Assembly: GCA_947460915.1 (NCBI GenBank)
Contig: CANHKJ010000002.1
Span: 1-34,184, forward strand
Origin: Verrucomicrobiia bacterium
GTDB lineage: Bacteria > Verrucomicrobiota > Verrucomicrobiia > Verrucomicrobiales > Akkermansiaceae
Length of the DNA stretch: 34,184 nt
Reading direction: 5' to 3'
Program-made: the position numbers and the translations under genes
Notes under the pieces: generated by a model
Databases searched by the model: none
Seen by the model: the letters and a program-made list of their open reading frames with translations, nothing else
Told to the model about the DNA's origin: nothing
Shown: piece after piece, positions 1-7,371 of the stretch
Numbering within the stretch: the first letter of the stretch is position 1
Layout: every line of letters starts with the position of its first letter

Positions 1-965
1 ACATAGTAAGCTTCGGTTGCTGCGAGAGTTACGGATGGATCGATGGTGACGGTAGCTCCGGCGATGGTCACTTGCGCGGTGGTGACGTCGATGGTGTCCA
101 CCACGCTATTATCGCTCGATTTTTTGATGACGATGTTCCCTGTGCCTTTCTGAACTGTTTCGCTGAAAGTGGCCGACAAATTGGCTGTGGTGAGAACACT
201 AGTGGCTTCATCCGCGGGAATGGTAGAGCTGAGGGTTGGAGCTGTTGTGTCAGAGCCGGCTGTAGCAGTTACCGAAACGTTATCGATAGCAAGACCAGAA
301 GAATTGCCTGTTTCTGTGCCGCGCCATGTGGCCCAACGAACTTGTACAACGGGTTGATTGTCAGCAGCAGCAGGCAGTGTGGCTGACACAGTAGTTTTGA
401 CACCTGCGGTTCCACCTGATTGCAAGAAGGGATTGCTTCCTGACGTCGCAGTGATGGTTGTCCAGGTGCCGCTCGTGCCCACTCGATACTGCGCGACAAC
501 ACCAATCGTGCGCGCCTGAGGAGAAATCATTTCTACGTCGTAACCTAGAGTGATGCTGGATTGGCCCGTGGCATCAATGGCGAGAGCTAACTGATTCACT
601 CCATTGGTCGCATTGCTGCTTGTTTGAATATAAAATCGGCCATTGCTAGCGGTGGCATAACCGTATGCCCCGCCACCAGTCTGCACTGTGGTCTGAGCTA
701 AGACTGTTGCGTTGGCGGTAGCGGCAGAGGATTCTGCCGTTGATTTTGTCGACAGGGTTGCTCCGCTTAGCCCGCCCCATGCAGCAAAACCAGCAGGCAA
801 GGATGAAAAGGATGTGGTTCCAAAGTTTTGTGTGATAGGCGGCACTTGCGCTGTTGGATTGGTTTGTGCGCTGACGATGGTGGAGATGCCTAACAGTAAG
901 GGCAAGATCAGTGCTTTCGATGTTCGTTGCACTCTCTGCAGCTGTTTTATCTGTAAATGTTTCAT
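1..965 (-). CDS. Secreted Ig-like (Big_5-type) domain protein, partial at 3' end
   Basis: An open frame on the minus strand runs from an ATG at 965 off the left edge without a stop, giving about 321 visible residues. The N-terminus has basic residues, a hydrophobic run (ALILPLLLGISTIVSA) and a likely cleavage after SAQ, so I read a Sec signal peptide. The next ~200 residues are Thr/Ser/Ala-rich and look like an extracellular beta-sandwich. From about residue 235 the motif DTTAPTLSSTIPADEATSV starts a bacterial Ig-like domain of the Big_5/SbsA type, which binds partners or acts as a spacer in surface proteins. An in-frame ATG at 992 would add nine residues; I prefer 965 because the signal peptide then begins MKH. 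There is no Shine-Dalgarno motif at either. The gene is divergent from the regulator at 1129. Its substrate and its C-terminal domains are not visible. Confidence 0.82.
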   Translation of the reverse strand, partial: MKHLQIKQLQRVQRTSKALILPLLLGISTIVSAQTNPTAQVPPITQNFGTTSFSSLPAGFAAWGGLSGATLSTKSTAESSAATANATVLAQTTVQTGGGAYGYATASNGRFYIQTSSNATNGVNQLALAIDATGQSSITLGYDVEMISPQARTIGVVAQYRVGTSGTWTTITATSGSNPFLQSGGTAGVKTTVSATLPAAADNQPVVQVRWATWRGTETGNSSGLAIDNVSVTATAGSDTTAPTLSSTIPADEATSVLTTANLSATFSETVQKGTGNIVIKKSSDNSVVDTIDVTTAQVTIAGATVTIDPSVTLAATEAYY

Positions 966-1128
966 GACTGGATTAGTTGTGAGGTTCGACATGGGATTGG
1001 TAGGTGACAATGGAAACGTGAACTAAATAGCATCTTTTGCACCGTTTCCCATGAAAAAAAGCGGGGCGATGTTGTCACTTAAAAAAAAGTTACACATTTT
1101 TATTGATTTGCGAAATTTTCAGAATAAA

Positions 1129-1680
1129 ATGAAAAACGTGAGCGATGAAATAAGAAAAATTGATGTGGAAAAGGTAGCGTTGAAGGCTACCCGTGAAGAA
1201 TTTGTGTCGCAGTGGGGGGCTCTCGGCTCGCAGTGGGGGATCAATCGTACAATGGCTCAAATTCATGCATTGCTGATGACCTCGCATGAGGCTCTGACCA
1301 CGGACGACGTGATGGAGGAGCTGGCGATTAGCCGCGGCAATGCGCACACGAATTTGAAAGAACTCATTGCTTGGGGCTTGGTGCGCACGGTGGTAATTCG
1401 TGGCGAACGCAAGGAATTCTTTGAAGCGGAGAAGGATGTATGGGAGATCGCACGGACCGTGGCGCGCGAGCGCAAGCGTCGGGAGATCGAGCCGGCCTTG
1501 GGGGTTTTGCGTGAATGTATGGAAAAAAGTCGTGGCTGGGAGAGCCCAGAAGCGCGGGAGTTTTACAAGCAAATGCGGCAGTTGGAGGAGTTCGTGAGCT
1601 TTGCATCAAAGGTCGCAGATCAGGTATCGGGCATGAAACATGGCTTCGCGGTTCAGCTCGCTGCCAAATTGCTAGGTTGA
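1129..1680 (+). CDS. GbsR/MarR-family winged-helix transcriptional regulator
   Basis: This 183-residue protein is a probable DNA-binding repressor of the GbsR branch of MarR-like regulators (COG1510). Residues about 40-100 form the winged helix: INRTMAQIHALLM, then ALTTDDVMEELAISRGNAHTNLKEL (read in two parts as helix 2 and recognition helix), then a wing ending GERKEFFEA. The N-terminal segment with EEFVSQWGALGSQWG is typical of this family. An upstream in-frame ATG at 1051 would add 26 residues of low-complexity Lys-rich sequence; I chose 1129 because the added part resembles a leader and the family normally starts close to here. The next three genes follow on the same strand, and a palindrome at 1701-1718 lies in front of the first of them, which suggests local control. 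The ligand is unknown. Confidence 0.85.
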   Translation: MKNVSDEIRKIDVEKVALKATREEFVSQWGALGSQWGINRTMAQIHALLMTSHEALTTDDVMEELAISRGNAHTNLKELIAWGLVRTVVIRGERKEFFEAEKDVWEIARTVARERKRREIEPALGVLRECMEKSRGWESPEAREFYKQMRQLEEFVSFASKVADQVSGMKHGFAVQLAAKLLG

Positions 1681-1700
1681 TAGTTTTTTTTGCTTAAATA

Positions 1701-1718
1701 TTTCAGTTTTTTCTGAAA
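1701..1718. promoter_or_regulatory. Palindrome TTTCAG-N6-CTGAAA, candidate operator
   Basis: TTTCAG at 1701-1706 and CTGAAA at 1713-1718 are perfect 6-bp inverted repeats separated by six T. They lie 21 bp after the regulator stop and 37 bp before the membrane-protein start. A half-site-like TTTTCAGAA also occurs at about 1117-1125 just before the regulator start at 1129. MarR/GbsR proteins bind AT-rich palindromes as dimers, so this is a plausible operator. The stem is AT-rich and is not followed by a T-run, so it is a poor terminator. Confidence 0.45.
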
Positions 1719-1755
1719 ATAGGATAATGACAGGAAATTAAAAAATACAAACAGT

Positions 1756-2166
1756 ATGAATCAAGAAACAAACAATACAGTCATTGCTTATGGAGTATAC
1801 TTAGCCATAGCAATTCCGCTCACGGTGTGGGTGGCACGCACGTTGCATAAAAACGGCAGAATTTTTCTGGTCGATTGCTTCCATGGCAATGAGAATTTGG
1901 CGGACAGTGTCAATCACCTGCTAGTCGTGGGATTTTATCTCATGAACATTGGCTTCGTCTCGCTCTACATGAAGTTGGATCTTGCGGTAGAGAATACCAA
2001 AGGGATTTTTGAGGCGGTGAGCGGTAAAATTGGAGTGGTGATGTTGATCCTTGGGGTGATGCACTTCTTCAATCTTTATGTGCTCACTCGCATGAGAAAG
2101 CGTGCAGCGTGGGACGCGATGGGACCACCAGTAGCGCCCAATGGTAATCTCGCTCACAAAGTCTAA
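1756..2166 (+). CDS. Small integral membrane protein, unknown function
   Basis: I do not recognise a named family for this 136-residue protein. Three hydrophobic helices are visible at about residues 10-27, 54-72 and 91-110, separated by a short polar loop (HKNGRIFLVDCFHGNENLADS) and by a loop containing KLDLAVENTKGIFEAVSGK. The C-terminal tail is basic then Pro/Gly-rich (MRKRAAWDAMGPPVAPNGN). It sits between a GbsR-type regulator and a DCC1-like thiol-disulfide protein, 31 bp from the latter, so the genes are probably co-transcribed. A cytoplasmic-membrane role linked to the redox protein is an inference. The initiating ATG at 1756 has no Shine-Dalgarno motif. Confidence 0.75.
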   Translation: MNQETNNTVIAYGVYLAIAIPLTVWVARTLHKNGRIFLVDCFHGNENLADSVNHLLVVGFYLMNIGFVSLYMKLDLAVENTKGIFEAVSGKIGVVMLILGVMHFFNLYVLTRMRKRAAWDAMGPPVAPNGNLAHKV

Positions 2167-2197
2167 CACTTTCCGTAAAGACTCTAACAATACGGCA

Positions 2198-2716
2198 ATG
2201 AAAACGCTAACCATTTTTTATGATCCTCGCTGTGGAATGTGTTCTACATTCCGTCAATGGCTGATACGACAAGTGAAAACGGTCTATGTCGAGTTTGTGG
2301 ACTACGCGGGAGATGAAGCGCGCAGGCGTTTTCCTGGAATTGAAGACTTGCGTGCGGATCAGGATATTGTGGTCCTTGCGGATGACGGTCGCTGGTGGCA
2401 AGGAGCTTCTGCTTGGCTTGTATGCTTGTGGACTACGGTTGAGTATCGTGGCTGGTCGTATCGATTTGCTGGAGAAAATTTGAAGCCTTTGGTCAAACGT
2501 TTCGTGCATGCTCTTTCCACGCGCAGGCATGCGATCTCGAATCTGTTAGGATTAAAATGTGAGGCTCAATTGTTGCAGGAGCTTCAATCGATGGGGGAAG
2601 GAGAGTGTGCGACGGGAAGGTGCAGCATTTCTCCCACAAGCCCGCCTGCTTTGCCACAAAATGTGCTGGCAAGGCAGGTCGCAAAACGCGCTATGGCGCA
2701 GCAAAATCAACTTTAA
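2198..2716 (+). CDS. DCC1-like (DUF393) thiol-disulfide oxidoreductase family protein
   Basis: The start of this 172-residue protein, MKTLTIFYDPRCGMC, matches the DCC1-like/DUF393 family, in which a thioredoxin-like fold carries a CxxC pair near the N-terminus (here C12 and C15). Members are thought to be thiol-disulfide oxidoreductases, though no substrate is known. The body keeps the family pattern of a buried FVDYAGDEARRRFPG segment and a DGRWWQGASAW strand. The C-terminal tail adds C121, C137 and C142 (ECATGRCS), which could be a second redox or metal site and is not a feature I associate with the family core. I chose ATG 2198 over the upstream in-frame start at 2141, which would overlap the preceding gene by 26 bp. 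The epimerase gene begins 14 bp downstream. Confidence 0.85.
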   Translation: MKTLTIFYDPRCGMCSTFRQWLIRQVKTVYVEFVDYAGDEARRRFPGIEDLRADQDIVVLADDGRWWQGASAWLVCLWTTVEYRGWSYRFAGENLKPLVKRFVHALSTRRHAISNLLGLKCEAQLLQELQSMGEGECATGRCSISPTSPPALPQNVLARQVAKRAMAQQNQL

Positions 2717-2730
2717 CTGAGAATAATAGA

Positions 2731-3726
2731 ATGAAACCGATTGCAGTGATTTTTGGAGCCAATGGATTTCTGGGGCGTTATTTATGCCGCCACTGGGCAC
2801 GGAAGGGGTATGAAATTGTGGCTGTGGCGCGCAGGCGCGATGGCTGGAGTGGCGATGGGATGTTTTTGCCATGGGATGGAAAAAATTCAGGACCATGGGA
2901 ATTGGCACTGGAGGGTGCCAGTGTTGTGGTTAATTTGGCGGGTCGCTCGGTGAATTGTCGCTACGATGAAAAAAATCGTGCGGAGATTTTGGAATCGCGT
3001 GTCGATAGCACAAGAGCGATCGGCAAAGCGATTCGGCAATGTGCCAAGCCGCCTGCGCTGTGGATCAATGCGAGCACGGCGACGATTTACCGCGACGCGA
3101 GTGATGCTCCTCAAGACGAGTGGAAAGGGGAGCCGGGCAGCGGATTTTCGGTAAATGTGGCGCAAAAGTGGGAGGAGGCATTTTTCCGTGATCCGAGTCC
3201 AGCGGTAGTGCGCAAGGTAGCCGTGCGAACTGGCATTGTGATGGCCTGGGAGGAGCGCTCGGCCTTTGCTATGATGAGAAAAATGGCCTGTGTAGGGCTG
3301 GGCGGAGCGCTATCGGGGGGGCGTCAGCGAGTGAGTTGGATTCACATGGATGATTGGTTGACAGCGCTTGATTTCCTCGCAGGGAATCCTTTGTTGGACG
3401 GCGTGTTCAATGTGACGGCTCCTGAGTGCCCAGAGCAGCGCGATTTTCAGCAAGTATTGCGTGAGCAAGTTGCGATGCCGATTGGTTTGCCGGCGACGGA
3501 GTGGATGGTCAAACTGGGTGCTTGGGCGCTGGGAACGGAGGCAGAGCTGGTCTTGAAAAGTCGCTGGGCAGAACCGGCGCGCTTGCTCGATGAGGGTTTT
3601 CGTTTTCGATGGACGCGTTGGGAGCCTGCGGCGAATGATCTTCTGCAACGCCGAGGCATGGATGGATTTTTCCGTCAACGTATGGCGCGCCCTGTGGGGA
3701 TTCGCGCTTGGGCGCAGGCGACGTGA
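2731..3726 (+). CDS. TIGR01777-family NAD(P)-dependent epimerase/SDR protein (YfcH-like)
   Basis: This 331-residue protein begins with an extended-SDR nucleotide-binding fold: GANGFLG at residues 9-15. The segment VVNLAGRSVNCRYDEKN followed by ILESRVDSTRAIGKAI is the hallmark of TIGR01777 proteins (E. coli YfcH relatives). The active-site region NASTATIY and a later RTGIVM strand are present, and the C-terminal third (LPATEWMVKLGAWALGTEAE, then a GFRFRW motif) matches the DUF1731 domain at the end of these proteins. The physiological substrate of the family is not known. I chose ATG 2731 because the upstream extension to 2605 overlaps the DCC1 gene and precedes the Rossmann fold with unrelated residues. 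The stop lies only 3 bp from the convergent stop at 3730. Confidence 0.88.
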   Translation: MKPIAVIFGANGFLGRYLCRHWARKGYEIVAVARRRDGWSGDGMFLPWDGKNSGPWELALEGASVVVNLAGRSVNCRYDEKNRAEILESRVDSTRAIGKAIRQCAKPPALWINASTATIYRDASDAPQDEWKGEPGSGFSVNVAQKWEEAFFRDPSPAVVRKVAVRTGIVMAWEERSAFAMMRKMACVGLGGALSGGRQRVSWIHMDDWLTALDFLAGNPLLDGVFNVTAPECPEQRDFQQVLREQVAMPIGLPATEWMVKLGAWALGTEAELVLKSRWAEPARLLDEGFRFRWTRWEPAANDLLQRRGMDGFFRQRMARPVGIRAWAQAT

Positions 3727-3729
3727 TTT

Positions 3730-4425
3730 TCAGTAAATGACGGCTTTCAGCGAGTCGATGAGAGCGACTTTCAGCTTGTCCCAACGCACGGGTTTGTTCT
3801 CGAGAAAAAGCTGATTGCTGACTTGGAGTTCGATGGCGAGATACTGTTCGGAACTCCAATCGCTACGGAGGGTATCGAGAAGTTTTTTCGACTGATCGGG
3901 ATAAAATTTGACGTTGGGGACGATGCGCAATTCGGGCATTACTTCCTGAAGCGTTTTCATCCAATCGAGAGCAACGGTGGACTCTCCGACTTTGCCCTCG
4001 GAGAAAAGCAGGCTCACATCGGTATGCGGATGGGCGAGTGGATCAAAGGTGTGAACGCTGATGTGAAGCACGCGCGGGGAGCGTTCGAGTTCGTTGCTGA
4101 TGCGTTGGCGCAGAGTGTTCAGGTGGGGAAGGAGTTGTCGCTCGACGAGTTTTTCTCGTTGTGTTTCGCTGAGTTTTTGCGAGAGCTCACTCCAGCAAGT
4201 GGGGTCATTTTGCTGGGCGTAGCAGTCGATGATGAGGCGGGTAATTTCGCAGTGTACGAGGGGTGTGCGGAATTTCATCGCCATGCCCTGAGCGAGATTG
4301 AGAGAGCCGAGATCCCAACCAGCGGCGGAGGTAATGGTGTCCATGTCCTTGGCGAGTGCTTCTTTGAAGGCTTCGGGTACAGCGCAGGTGGCGTGTTCGC
4401 AGGAAAAAATCAAGGGAAGAGGCAT
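3730..4425 (-). CDS. N-formylglutamate amidohydrolase family protein
   Basis: This 231-residue protein belongs to the N-formylglutamate amidohydrolase (FGase, PF05013) family, zinc-dependent deformylases or amidohydrolases related to HutG. The N-terminus (LIFSCEHATCAVPE) carries the conserved SxxHxxxxxP site, and residues near 120 carry HISVHTFDP, the second conserved His motif. LIIDCYAQQNDP corresponds to the conserved Arg/Asn/Asp segment. I chose the ATG at 4425, where family homology begins, over an extension to 4548. No histidine-utilisation genes are near, so a hut role is not supported; many family members outside hut operons have unknown substrates. The gene converges with the epimerase gene and diverges from dnaB, sharing a 185-bp intergenic region. 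Confidence 0.85.
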   Translation of the reverse strand: MPLPLIFSCEHATCAVPEAFKEALAKDMDTITSAAGWDLGSLNLAQGMAMKFRTPLVHCEITRLIIDCYAQQNDPTCWSELSQKLSETQREKLVERQLLPHLNTLRQRISNELERSPRVLHISVHTFDPLAHPHTDVSLLFSEGKVGESTVALDWMKTLQEVMPELRIVPNVKFYPDQSKKLLDTLRSDWSSEQYLAIELQVSNQLFLENKPVRWDKLKVALIDSLKAVIY

Positions 4426-4512
4426 GGTGGAAATTGGGTGCGCGGTCAATGTAGAGTGAGGGGATTTTTTTTTCGAGAAAAATCCACGTGTTTTGCGCGC
4501 CGGATCTTGTAT

Positions 4513-4540
4513 TTGAAAGGATAAGAGCTTGGCATACAAG
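4513..4540 (+). promoter_or_regulatory. Candidate sigma70-type promoter of dnaB
   Basis: TTGAAA at 4513-4518 is followed after 16 bp by TACAAG at 4535-4540, a 5/6 and 4/6 match to the usual -35 and -10 hexamers. The -10 abuts the first DnaA box at 4541, so DnaA bound there would cover the transcription start. The assignment rests on motif matching only. Confidence 0.3.
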
Positions 4541-4560
4541 TTATCCACAAATTATTCACA
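4541..4560 (+). promoter_or_regulatory. Two tandem DnaA boxes upstream of dnaB
   Basis: TTATCCACA at 4541-4549 is a perfect consensus DnaA box, and TTATTCACA at 4552-4560 fits the TTATNCACA consensus. They are in the same orientation with 2 bp between them, 50 bp before the dnaB start. The intergenic region is shared with the divergent amidohydrolase gene. The boxes could allow DnaA to control dnaB transcription; with only two boxes and no visible AT-rich unwinding element this is not an origin. Confidence 0.7.
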
Positions 4561-4610
4561 CGAGGGAATCATTGACGAGAGCGGGGGAGATTGCGCATAT
4601 TGTCCGCCGC

Positions 4611-6050
4611 ATGATCGCCACCGAAGAGAAAAAAAGTTACGAAAAAAACGCGCCTTCCTTGCAGCAAGGAAATGAGGGTAAGGTTGATGATGTGATGCGC
4701 GCCATGCCTCATGCATTGGGCCCAGAGAAGTCGATCCTGAGCTCGATGCTGCAAAATCCGCAAGAATACATCAGCACAGCGATCGAGGAAAAACTCACGA
4801 AAGAGCATTTTTACCTTCCCGCGCACAGCATGATTTTTGATGTGTTGATGGAATGCTTTGAAAAAGGACAAGATGTGGAATTGGTGTCGTTGGTGCAAAA
4901 GCTGATCGATAAAAGCATGCTCGAGAACATTGGTGGTCCGGCTGCATTGACAGAGTTGTATTCCTATGCACCAAATGCCGGACATTTCCTCACGCACTTG
5001 GGTTATGTGAAGGATAAGTTCATTCTTCGCTCAGTGATTAACTCGTGCAATGATGCCATCACGCAAGCCTATGATAATCCCGAGGATGTGCCGCAGTTGC
5101 TCGATGGCGTGGAGACTGCTGTGCTAGCAATCCGTGAAAATGCAGAGGTCAACCGCGCTGTTACCATTAAGTCATCGGTCAAGGAGGTGATGGAGTATTT
5201 CGCGGCCCTCTGTGCCGGTGAAAAAGAAGCGCAAGGATTCCCGACGGGCTATGAGGTGCTGGATCGGATGAGCAGCGGATTGAAGCCTGGGGAGATGTTT
5301 GTCATCGCAGCGCGTCCGTCCATGGGCAAAACCTCGTTCATGATGAACATTGTGGAGCACATCTGCATTGATCAGCAAAAGCCCGCGATGGTGTTTTCCT
5401 GTGAGATGAGCTCGTTTCAAATCGTCCAACGTCTCGTTTTCTCTCGAGCGCGCTTCAAACTGTCCGATCTTCACAAAGGCCTGACGCCGCAGAAAAAAGA
5501 CCTCCTTAGCATCAAGAGGGCTGCCGAGGAAATCGGGAATGCAAAACTTTTCATCGATGACACCCCCGGCATCACCATCAATGACCTTCGCGCGAAGGCT
5601 CGACGAAAAAAACGCGATGAAGACATTCAGCTCATCGCCATCGATTACCTCCAGTTGATGCGATCGCTCAGCAAACAGGCTGCAAACTCACGTGAGCGGG
5701 AAATTGCCGAAATTTCCGCTGGTCTGAAGGGCTTGGCCAAAGAACTCGGGATTCCTATTATCGTACTTGCGCAGCTCAACCGGGGGCCTGAGAGTCGATC
5801 AGGAGGAACGCCAAAAATGTCCGACCTGCGGGAATCGGGCTCAATCGAGCAAGATGCCGACTTGATTGGGTTGCTTTACCGGAGTGCCTATTATGCCGAA
5901 AATGAAGAAGAACGAAAAGAGGAAGAAGGTCGTGCAGAACTCTTGCTCGCGAAAAACCGGAACGGCGAGACAGGGCCGGTGCCACTGACCTTCATTGCAC
6001 CATTGATGCGCTTCGAGACAGGTGCTCCCGCTCAAGAGCCGAGTGCTTGA
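4611..6050 (+). CDS. dnaB: Replicative DNA helicase DnaB
   Basis: DnaB is the hexameric ATP-driven helicase that unwinds DNA 5'-3' at the replication fork and recruits primase. This 479-residue protein has the N-terminal DnaB domain (ALGPEKSILSSMLQNP onward, about residues 30-135) and the RecA-like C-terminal domain with Walker A ARPSMGKTS (K240), the segment SCEMSSFQIVQRL, Walker B with IAIDYLQLM, and the QLNRGPESR and DLRESGSIEQDAD motifs. Length is normal for bacterial DnaB. I chose ATG 4611 over an upstream frame beginning at 4488 because that extension would read through the DnaA boxes and has no family resemblance. No replication genes are beside it. The DnaA boxes suggest coupling to initiation control. 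Confidence 0.97.
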   Translation: MIATEEKKSYEKNAPSLQQGNEGKVDDVMRAMPHALGPEKSILSSMLQNPQEYISTAIEEKLTKEHFYLPAHSMIFDVLMECFEKGQDVELVSLVQKLIDKSMLENIGGPAALTELYSYAPNAGHFLTHLGYVKDKFILRSVINSCNDAITQAYDNPEDVPQLLDGVETAVLAIRENAEVNRAVTIKSSVKEVMEYFAALCAGEKEAQGFPTGYEVLDRMSSGLKPGEMFVIAARPSMGKTSFMMNIVEHICIDQQKPAMVFSCEMSSFQIVQRLVFSRARFKLSDLHKGLTPQKKDLLSIKRAAEEIGNAKLFIDDTPGITINDLRAKARRKKRDEDIQLIAIDYLQLMRSLSKQAANSREREIAEISAGLKGLAKELGIPIIVLAQLNRGPESRSGGTPKMSDLRESGSIEQDADLIGLLYRSAYYAENEEERKEEEGRAELLLAKNRNGETGPVPLTFIAPLMRFETGAPAQEPSA

Positions 6051-6399
6051 TTTGGGCCTTTGCCGATCTCCCTGTGAACTCCTTTTTCGCATTTTTTTGC
6101 ATATTTCCTCCTTGATTCATAAAAAAATTCAAGCATGCAGTCGAAAAAAACATCGCAAAATCAACGAAAAACGAAATTTTCGCAAAAAATTCGAAATTGG
6201 TGCTTGCGCTGTTCACAAAAATAGCGAGAATCCGCGCCCCACATCGCGCCCCGCGAATGGCATCTCTGCCAAACGCCGCGCTTTAACAACACTTTTGCTA
6301 TCGGGTGCAGCTCCGGAAAATAGGCTCCTGCGAAGAATTTCGCGGCCTGCTGGAATGTCCCTTGATGGCAGACATCTAACCAATAATAGCAGGAATCTC
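6051..6399 (+). other. 349-bp intergenic region: probable promoter and long leader of the ribosomal operon
   Basis: No coding sequence is visible here. The first half is AT-rich with A-runs. TTGCGC at 6204-6209 is followed after 16 bp by GAGAAT at 6226-6231, and the preceding bases make the 9-mer TGCTTGCGC that recurs at the secY promoter with identical spacing. If real, transcription would begin near 6238 and leave a leader of about 160 nt. Inside that leader are a direct repeat CGCGCCCC (6233-6240 and 6245-6252) and a small hairpin GCGAA-GAAT-TTCGC (6330-6343). A leader of this length would suit ribosomal-protein feedback, but no known binding site is recognisable. Confidence 0.4.
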
Positions 6400-6816
6400 A
6401 TGCCGACCATCAACCAACTAGTTCGCAAAGGGCGTAAAACACCCGTGGACAAGTCCAAATCTCCAGCCCTCGCCAACTGCCCGGCACGCCGCGGTGTTTG
6501 CTTGCAGGTTATGACTCGTACGCCCAAGAAGCCTAACTCAGCGCTTCGTAAAGTGGCGAAAGTTCGTCTCACGAACGGTTTCGAAGTCATTGCCTACATC
6601 GGTGGTGAAGGACATAACCTCCAAGAGCACTCCATCGTCCTCGTGCGTGGTGGTCGTGTAAAAGACCTTCCCGGTGTTCGTTACCACATTGTTCGTGGTG
6701 CTCTCGATACCCTCGGCGTCGATAAGCGTCGTCAAAGCCGTTCTAAATACGGTGCGAAACGTCCGAAGCCCGGCCAAGCGGCAGCACCTGCCAAAGGCAA
6801 AGGCGGTAAAAAATAA
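6400..6816 (+). CDS. rpsL: 30S ribosomal protein S12
   Basis: S12 lies at the 30S decoding centre and is needed for tRNA selection accuracy. The 138-residue protein starts MPTINQLVRKGRK and contains TRTPKKPNSALRKVAKVRL and GGEGHNLQEHS and VKDLPGVRYHIVRG, all highly conserved. The lysine in PKKPNSALRK, a common site of streptomycin-resistance substitution, is unmutated. The C-terminus is extended by a Lys/Gly/Ala-rich tail (GQAAAPAKGKGGKK). The start is fixed by family conservation; the open frame continues upstream to 6022 but only as non-homologous sequence. It is the first gene of the 6400-19523 ribosomal run, preceded by a long leader without a Shine-Dalgarno motif. Confidence 0.98.
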   Translation: MPTINQLVRKGRKTPVDKSKSPALANCPARRGVCLQVMTRTPKKPNSALRKVAKVRLTNGFEVIAYIGGEGHNLQEHSIVLVRGGRVKDLPGVRYHIVRGALDTLGVDKRRQSRSKYGAKRPKPGQAAAPAKGKGGKK

Positions 6817-6850
6817 TCCTCTCTGATTACACACTCAACTTTTTCTAATT

Positions 6851-7324
6851 ATGTCACGTCGTAAGCGAGTATTCCACAAGCCAGAAAAACGCGATCCCCG
6901 CTATGATAGCGCTCTCGTTGGCAATCTTATTTCCAAAGTCATGGTTGACGGCAAACGCGCTCTTGCTGAGCGTATTGTCTATGCCGCGATCGATCGCGCT
7001 AGCGAAGGCACCGAGACAATTGATCCTCTTGAGGTCGTGACTCGTGCCATCGAGAACGCCAAACCACGCGTGGAAGTGAAATCCCGCCGCGTTGGTGGTG
7101 CCACCTACCAGGTGCCTCTCGAAGTTCCAGTTGCTCGTTCCGAGGCTCTGGCCATGCGCTGGATCATCAACTACGCTCGCAACCGCAAAGGCACTCCAAT
7201 GCATGTTGCTCTCGCCAACGAACTGAAAGACGCTGCCAACAACCAAGGCAATGCTGTTCGTAAGCGTGACGATGTTCACAAGATGGCTCAGGCAAACCGC
7301 GCCTTCGCTCACTTCCGCTTCTAA
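6851..7324 (+). CDS. rpsG: 30S ribosomal protein S7
   Basis: S7 nucleates assembly of the 3' major domain of 16S rRNA and lines the E site. The 157 residues begin MSRRKRVFHKPEKRDPRYDS and include the conserved VEVKSRRVGGATYQVPLEV and the C-terminal KRDDVHKMAQANRAFAHFRF; length is standard. It follows rpsL after 34 bp. In E. coli S7 represses its own operon by binding between rpsL and rpsG; this 34-bp spacer is too short to see an equivalent structure. No Shine-Dalgarno motif precedes the ATG. Confidence 0.98.
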   Translation: MSRRKRVFHKPEKRDPRYDSALVGNLISKVMVDGKRALAERIVYAAIDRASEGTETIDPLEVVTRAIENAKPRVEVKSRRVGGATYQVPLEVPVARSEALAMRWIINYARNRKGTPMHVALANELKDAANNQGNAVRKRDDVHKMAQANRAFAHFRF

Positions 7325-7371
7325 TTGTTTCAATTGATCCTTTTCCTCACTGACTGAAATTTATCAAATCC

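Noticed and set aside
1051..1128. Longer start of the GbsR-type regulator
   Set aside because: The added 26 residues are low-complexity and upstream of the family homology; the sequence looks like a promoter/leader.
3823..4524. 233-residue plus-strand open frame opposite the amidohydrolase gene
   Set aside because: The minus strand carries the conserved family motifs; the plus-strand translation resembles nothing.
4541..4560. Chromosomal origin at the DnaA boxes
   Set aside because: Only two boxes, no AT-rich unwinding region and no dnaA, dnaN or gidA nearby.
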